This document shows, piece by piece, positions 12,601 through 18,600 of a stretch of 35,003 nt of DNA; positions within the stretch are counted from its first letter, which is position 1; each line of letters starts with the position of its first letter. Under the pieces are notes generated by a model. It had not been told where the DNA came from. It saw only the letters and a list, made by a program, of their open reading frames with translations, and did not search any database. Location: positions 1 to 35,003 of the forward strand of contig NZ_MKGR01000032.1 in NCBI RefSeq assembly GCF_001908095.1, given 5' to 3'. Both the position numbers and the translations under genes were made by a program. This stretch comes from Xenorhabdus thuongxuanensis (GTDB lineage: Bacteria > Pseudomonadota > Gammaproteobacteria > Enterobacterales > Enterobacteriaceae).

Positions 12601-15600
12601 CCAATATGCAAACCTGATTGGGCCAGCCTTATCCGGCTTACGGTATGTTCTTTTTGGTGGGGAACAGGCGGATACCCGTCCGGCCATTCACCTCAGAACC
12701 GCATATCCCCCCCAACATTTACTGCATGTCTATGGACCAACGGAAACCACCACGTTTGCCACCGCCTATGAAATCCCGGCCATGACAGACCAGAACGTTG
12801 ACGATAAGATACCTGTCGGCCATCCAATCGCTAATACCCAGATTTATATTCTGGATACTCAGGGACAACCGGTTCCCGTCGGTGTGGCGGGGGAAATCCA
12901 TATCGCCGGTGACGGGGTGGCTCGCGGCTACCTGAACCGGCCTGAACTGACCGCTGAACGCTTCCTTGCCGATCCGTTCTCTTCGGAACCCGATGCCCGC
13001 ATGTACAAGACCGGTGACCTTGGCCGCTGGCGACACGATGGCAATATCGACTACCTCGGCCGCAATGATTTTCAGGTCAAACTACGCGGCTTTCGTATCG
13101 AGCTGGGGGAAATTGAAGCTAAACTCAGCCAATGTGACGGGGTACGTGAAGCGGTGGTGCTGGCCCGCGAAGATGCATCGGGGCAAAAACGGCTGGTTGC
13201 TTACCTGCTGCCGCAGGAGGGGGCTGAACTAGTGCCGGCTGAATTGCGCCGGCAGCTTGCCCTACATCTGGCGGACTATATGCTGCCCGGCGCCTTTGTC
13301 ACGCTGGATGCCTTCCCGCTCACGCCTAACGGCAAGCTGGATCGTCGGGCTCTCCCTGCGCCAGATTTAGCGTCCGTGGTGATCCGGAATTATGCTGCTC
13401 CCGTGGGTGAAACAGAAATCGCCTTGGCCGAAATTTGGCAAAACCTACTCGGCCTGGAACACGTGGGCCGTTACGATAATTTCTTCGAACTCGGGGGCCA
13501 TTCCCTGCTGGCTGTCCAACTGGCGACCCGCATTCGTCAACAACTGGCTCGCGAGTTGCCATTACAACAACTCTTTGACCAGCCGCTGTTGGTCGATCTG
13601 GCCCTCGCACTGACTGATACGGCAATAATCTCTCAGGTAAACATCCCTGTGGCTGACCGCAGCCAGCCGTTGCCGCTGTCCTTTGCCCAGCAGCGTTTAT
13701 GGTTCCTCGCTCAGCTCGATCCAGCGGCCAGCCTGGCTTATCATATTCCCATAGCGTTGCGCCTGACCGGTCAGCTTCATCGCCCAGCCCTGACCCGCGC
13801 CCTTGATCATCTGGTTGCCCGCCATGAAAGCCTGCGTACCCGCTTTGTGCTGGTTTCCGGCCAGCCCTGTCAGCATATCGATCCGGCTGATATCGGCTTT
13901 GCCCTGTCTTACCAAGATCTGCGCCCATTAACGCCGGACGCCCGTAGCAACCGTATTGCGGAATTAACGGATCGCGAAGCACAGACGCCGTTTGATTTTA
14001 TTCAAGGCCCGCTGCTCCGGGGTCACCTGCTGCAATTGACCGATGATGAGCAGCTCCTGCTGCTCACCCAGCATCATATTATCTCTGATGGCTGGTCCAT
14101 CGGCGTATTGCTTCATGAACTCAGTACCCTTTACCGCACCATCCTTGACGGTCAAGACGCTCCCTTACCGCCGTTGCCGATTCAGTATGCCGACTATGCG
14201 GTCTGGCAGCGTGGTGAGCTACAAGAAGCCACTCTCACGGCTCAACGTGATTTCTGGTGTGCCCGGCTGGCCGGCGCACCGGCCTTACTGACGCTGCCCA
14301 CCGACCGACCCCGCCCCGCAGTGCAGTCCTATGTGGGCAGCCGAATACCAGTCCACATTGATGCAGCATTACTGGCTTCGCTTAAAGAACTGGGACAGCG
14401 CCATAACACCACCCTGTTTATGACGGTACTCAGTGCCTGGAGCATCGTCCTCACCCGGCTCAGTGGGCAGGAGGATATTGTCATCGGTACGCCGGTGGCT
14501 AACCGCCCGCATCATGAACTGGAAGGATTAATCGGGTTCTTCGTCAATACGCTGGCTTTGCGTATCACACTGGATGATTCTACCTGTGTCGCTGATTTAC
14601 TCGCCCAGGTGCGGGAACATGCTTTCGCGGCCTACACCCATCAGGATCTGCCCTTTGAACAGGTGGTGGAAGCCCTCCAGCCCGAACGCAGCCTGAGTTA
14701 CAGCCCAATCTTCCAGGTGATGCTGGCCTTAAACAACACGCCACAACATTTATCACTCCAGGAGCCGGTGTTACCTGATCTCCAGCTCTCTCTCGTTGAG
14801 CAGGTACACCATAGTGCACACTTTGATTTAACCTTATCCCTGACCGAAACCGAAGCCGGCTTGGCCGGTGAGCTGGCTTATGCCGTGGATTTATTCGATG
14901 CCACCACGATTGAGCGGATGGTCGGTTATCTGGCAAATGTACTGACCGCAATGGTGGAGGATGAAACCCAGCGGATTGTCACCCTGCCCATGCTGCCGGC
15001 ATCGGAGCGGCAACAACTACTGGCCGGCTTCAATGCCGCTCGGATAGATTTCCCACAAGTGGCACTGATCCACACACTGTTTGAAGCACAGGCCGCACAG
15101 CATTCTGAGGCTATCGCTGCTGTATTTGGGGAGCAAACGATCAGCTATGGTGAGTTAAACCGCCGCGCCAATCAGTTAGCACATTATTTGATCACGTTGG
15201 GAGTACGTCCGGACGATCGGATCGCGATTTGTGTCGAAAGAAGTCTGGAAATGGTGGTCGGCTTACTGGCAATTCTCAAAGCAGGTGGTGCCTATGTACC
15301 ACTCGATCCGGTTTACCCTGCCGAACGCTTGGCCTATATGCTGGAAGATGCCACACCGGTGGCTTTACTGACCCAAACCACATTATGCGACAAACTGAAT
15401 AGCCCCTTGCCTGTGGTTTTGCTGGACAACCCTGAACAGGGCCTGGCAATACAACCGACTGACAATCCAAATATTCAGGCGCTGGGCCTGACATCCCGTC
15501 ATCTGGCCTATGTGATTTACACGTCGGGATCGACCGGAACACCGAAAGGTGTCATGGTTGAGCACGCCAATGTCACCCGCCTGTTAGCCGCCACACAAGC

Positions 15601-18600
15601 TCGTTTTCAGTTTGATGATCAGGATGTCTGGACGCTGTTCCACTCGTTTGCTTTCGATTTCTCCGTCTGGGAATTGTGGGGGGCGTTGGCTTACGGTGGT
15701 CGGCTGATCATTATCTCAGCAGAATGTGCCCGTTCACCGCAGCTATTCTATTCGTTATTGTGTCGTGAACACGTCACAATATTGAACCAAACCCCCAGTG
15801 CTTTTCGTCAATTAATTTCCGCCCAGGATGCGACTACACATACGCTGCGGTGCATTATTTTTGGCGGCGAAGCCCTGGAATTGCATACCCTGGCTCCGTG
15901 GGTGGAGCGCAACCCGACGGCACAAACCCGTCTGGTCAATATGTATGGCATCACCGAAATTACCGTTCATGCCACCTACCGAGAACTCATGGAATCCGAT
16001 ATCCACTCAGGGCGGGGCAGTTTGATTGGTCAGCCACTGGCAGATCTACGGATCTATATTCTCGACGCCTACGGCCACCCCGTACCGCTTGGTGTGGCGG
16101 GCGAAATCTATATCGCCGGAGCCGGAGTCGCTCGGGGCTACCTGAACCGGTCTGAACTGACAGCCGAGCGCTTCCTGACCGATCCGTTCTGCCCTGACTC
16201 GACTGCCCGCTTGTACAAGACCGGTGACCTCGGCCGCTGGCTGCCCGATGGCAATATCGAATACCTCGGCCGCAATGATTTTCAGGTCAAACTGCGCGGC
16301 TTTCGTATCGAACTGGGAGAAATCGAAGCCCAGCTCACCCAGTGTGACGGAGTACGGGAGGCGGTGGTGCTGGCCCGCGAAGATGAGCCCGGCCAGAAAC
16401 GACTGGTCGCCTATTTACTACCGCAGACGGGGATTGAACTGGTGCCCGCTGAACTACGCCAGCAGCTTGCCCAGCATCTGGCTGACTATATGCTGCCCAG
16501 CGCCTTTGTCACCCTGGACACTTTCCCGCTGACGCCCAATGGCAAACTTAACCGTCAGGCCCTGCCAGCCCCGGATTTATCCGCGGTGGTGACGCGCAGC
16601 TACGAAGCCCCCGTCGGTGAAACAGAAATCACCTTAGCCCAAATCTGGCAAAAACTTTTAGGATTGAAACAGGTCAGTCGCCATGACCACTTCTTTGAAC
16701 TCGGTGGCCATTCGCTGATGATTGTCAGTCTGATCGAAGAGCTACGCAATCTGGGCTGGCAGCTCGACGTGCGCAGCGTGTTTGTCGCGCCGGTTCTGGT
16801 TGCGATGGCTCAGGCTATCCAGCGTAAGGTCAGTACCTTTGTCGTGCCCCCCAGCCGTATCCCTGAAGACTGTATGGCTATCACCCCCGATATGCTGCCT
16901 CTGGTTTCTCTCTCCCAGGCTGAAATTGATACCCTCGTTGAGAAGATCCCAGGTGGCGCCAGTCAGGTGCAGGATATCTATCCGCTTGCACCGTTACAGG
17001 AAGGCATTCTGTTCCATCATCTGTTACAGACACAGGGGGATAATTATCTGCTGCAAAGCTTGCTCGCGTTCGATACCTGTGAACGCCTCAATGCCTTTTT
17101 AACCGCACTGCAACAGGTCATTGACCGCCATGATATTCTGCGTACCGCCGTCTACTGGCAAGAACTGGCCCAACCGGTGCAGGTAGTTTGGCGTCAGGCA
17201 CCGCTGGCAGTTAATGTTTTCAATCCCATCACGGCTGACGACGACGTGGTTGCTCAACTCAGGAGCCATACCGACCCACGCAGACACCGTATCGATCTGA
17301 ATCGCGCTCCGTTGTTTACCGCCGATATCACCCCTAATCCGGCACAAAATGAGTGGTTACTTGCGCTACGCTTCCATCATCTGGTCAGTGACCATCTGAC
17401 ACTGGAGCTGATTTTTGCGGAAATCGCGCTTATCTTGCAGGGCAAGACGGAGAGGCTGCCAGCGGTATTGCCTTACCGCAACTTTATCGCCCAAATGTTG
17501 GCTACCCCGACCGCTGATCATGAGGCTTATTTCCGTACCCAACTGGCGGATATTGATGAACCCACAGCGCCCTTTGCTGTACTCAAGGTTCACCCTGACA
17601 ACGACCGCGTAACTGAGGCACGCCTCCCTATCGCTCCCGATCTGGCCAAAGCCATCCGTACTCAGGCACGGCGTTTCGGGGTCAGTCCGGGTGTCCTGTT
17701 CCATGTCGCCTGGGCACAGGTGCTGGCACAGACCAGCGGCCGTGATGATGTGGTGTTTGGCTCCGTGCTATTGGGTCGGCTGCAAGGCGGCGCGGGAGCC
17801 GAGCGAGTATTGGGTATGTTCATCAATACGTTACCAATACGGATTTCCTTGACCAATTACACTGTTCAGAAAGTCGTACGAAATACCCACCACGGTTTAA
17901 TGATGTTACTGGAACACGAACAAGCTCCATTGGCACTGGCACAACGTTGCAGCGGTATGCCGCAGTCGATACCGTTGTTTAGTACTTTATTGAATTATCG
18001 TCATGGTCAATCGGGTGAAACAGGATCAGTTGATACCATCTGGGCAGGTATACGTACTTTAGCCGCAGAGGAACGAACTAACTATCCTATCACCCTGTCA
18101 GTGGATGATTTAGGTGTCAATTTCCGGTTAATCGCCCAGACAGTAGCCGATATCGACCCAACCCGCGTAACCAACTATCTGGTCACCGCCATCAGCGGTT
18201 TGATTGATGCTTTGGTTCATGATCCACAACGGTTGGTTCAAGACATATCAATCCTGCCCGCCACAGAGCGCCAGCAACTATTGGTAGATGTCAACGCTAC
18301 GCAAACGGATTTTCCGCAAGACAAGCTGATTCATCAATTATTCGAAGCTCAAGTGGCGCACCATCCCGATACCATCGCTGTCGTATTTGAAGAACAAACG
18401 CTCAGTTACGGTGAACTCAACTGCCGTGCCAATCAGTTGGCTCACCATCTGATTTCATTGGGAGTACAGCCGGATGATCGGGTCGCAATCTGTATCGAAC
18501 GTAGTCTGGATCTCATCGTAGGCCTGCTCGCTATCCTCAAAGCCGGTGGGGCTTATGTACCGCTCGATCCCACCTATCCGATCGAACGGCTGGCTTATAT

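Noticed and set aside
13326-13982. Antisense open frame of 218 codons
   Set aside because: It lies opposite a conserved T-C region with clear NRPS motifs on the + strand. Its translation shows no recognisable domain, and it reflects codon bias of the coding strand.
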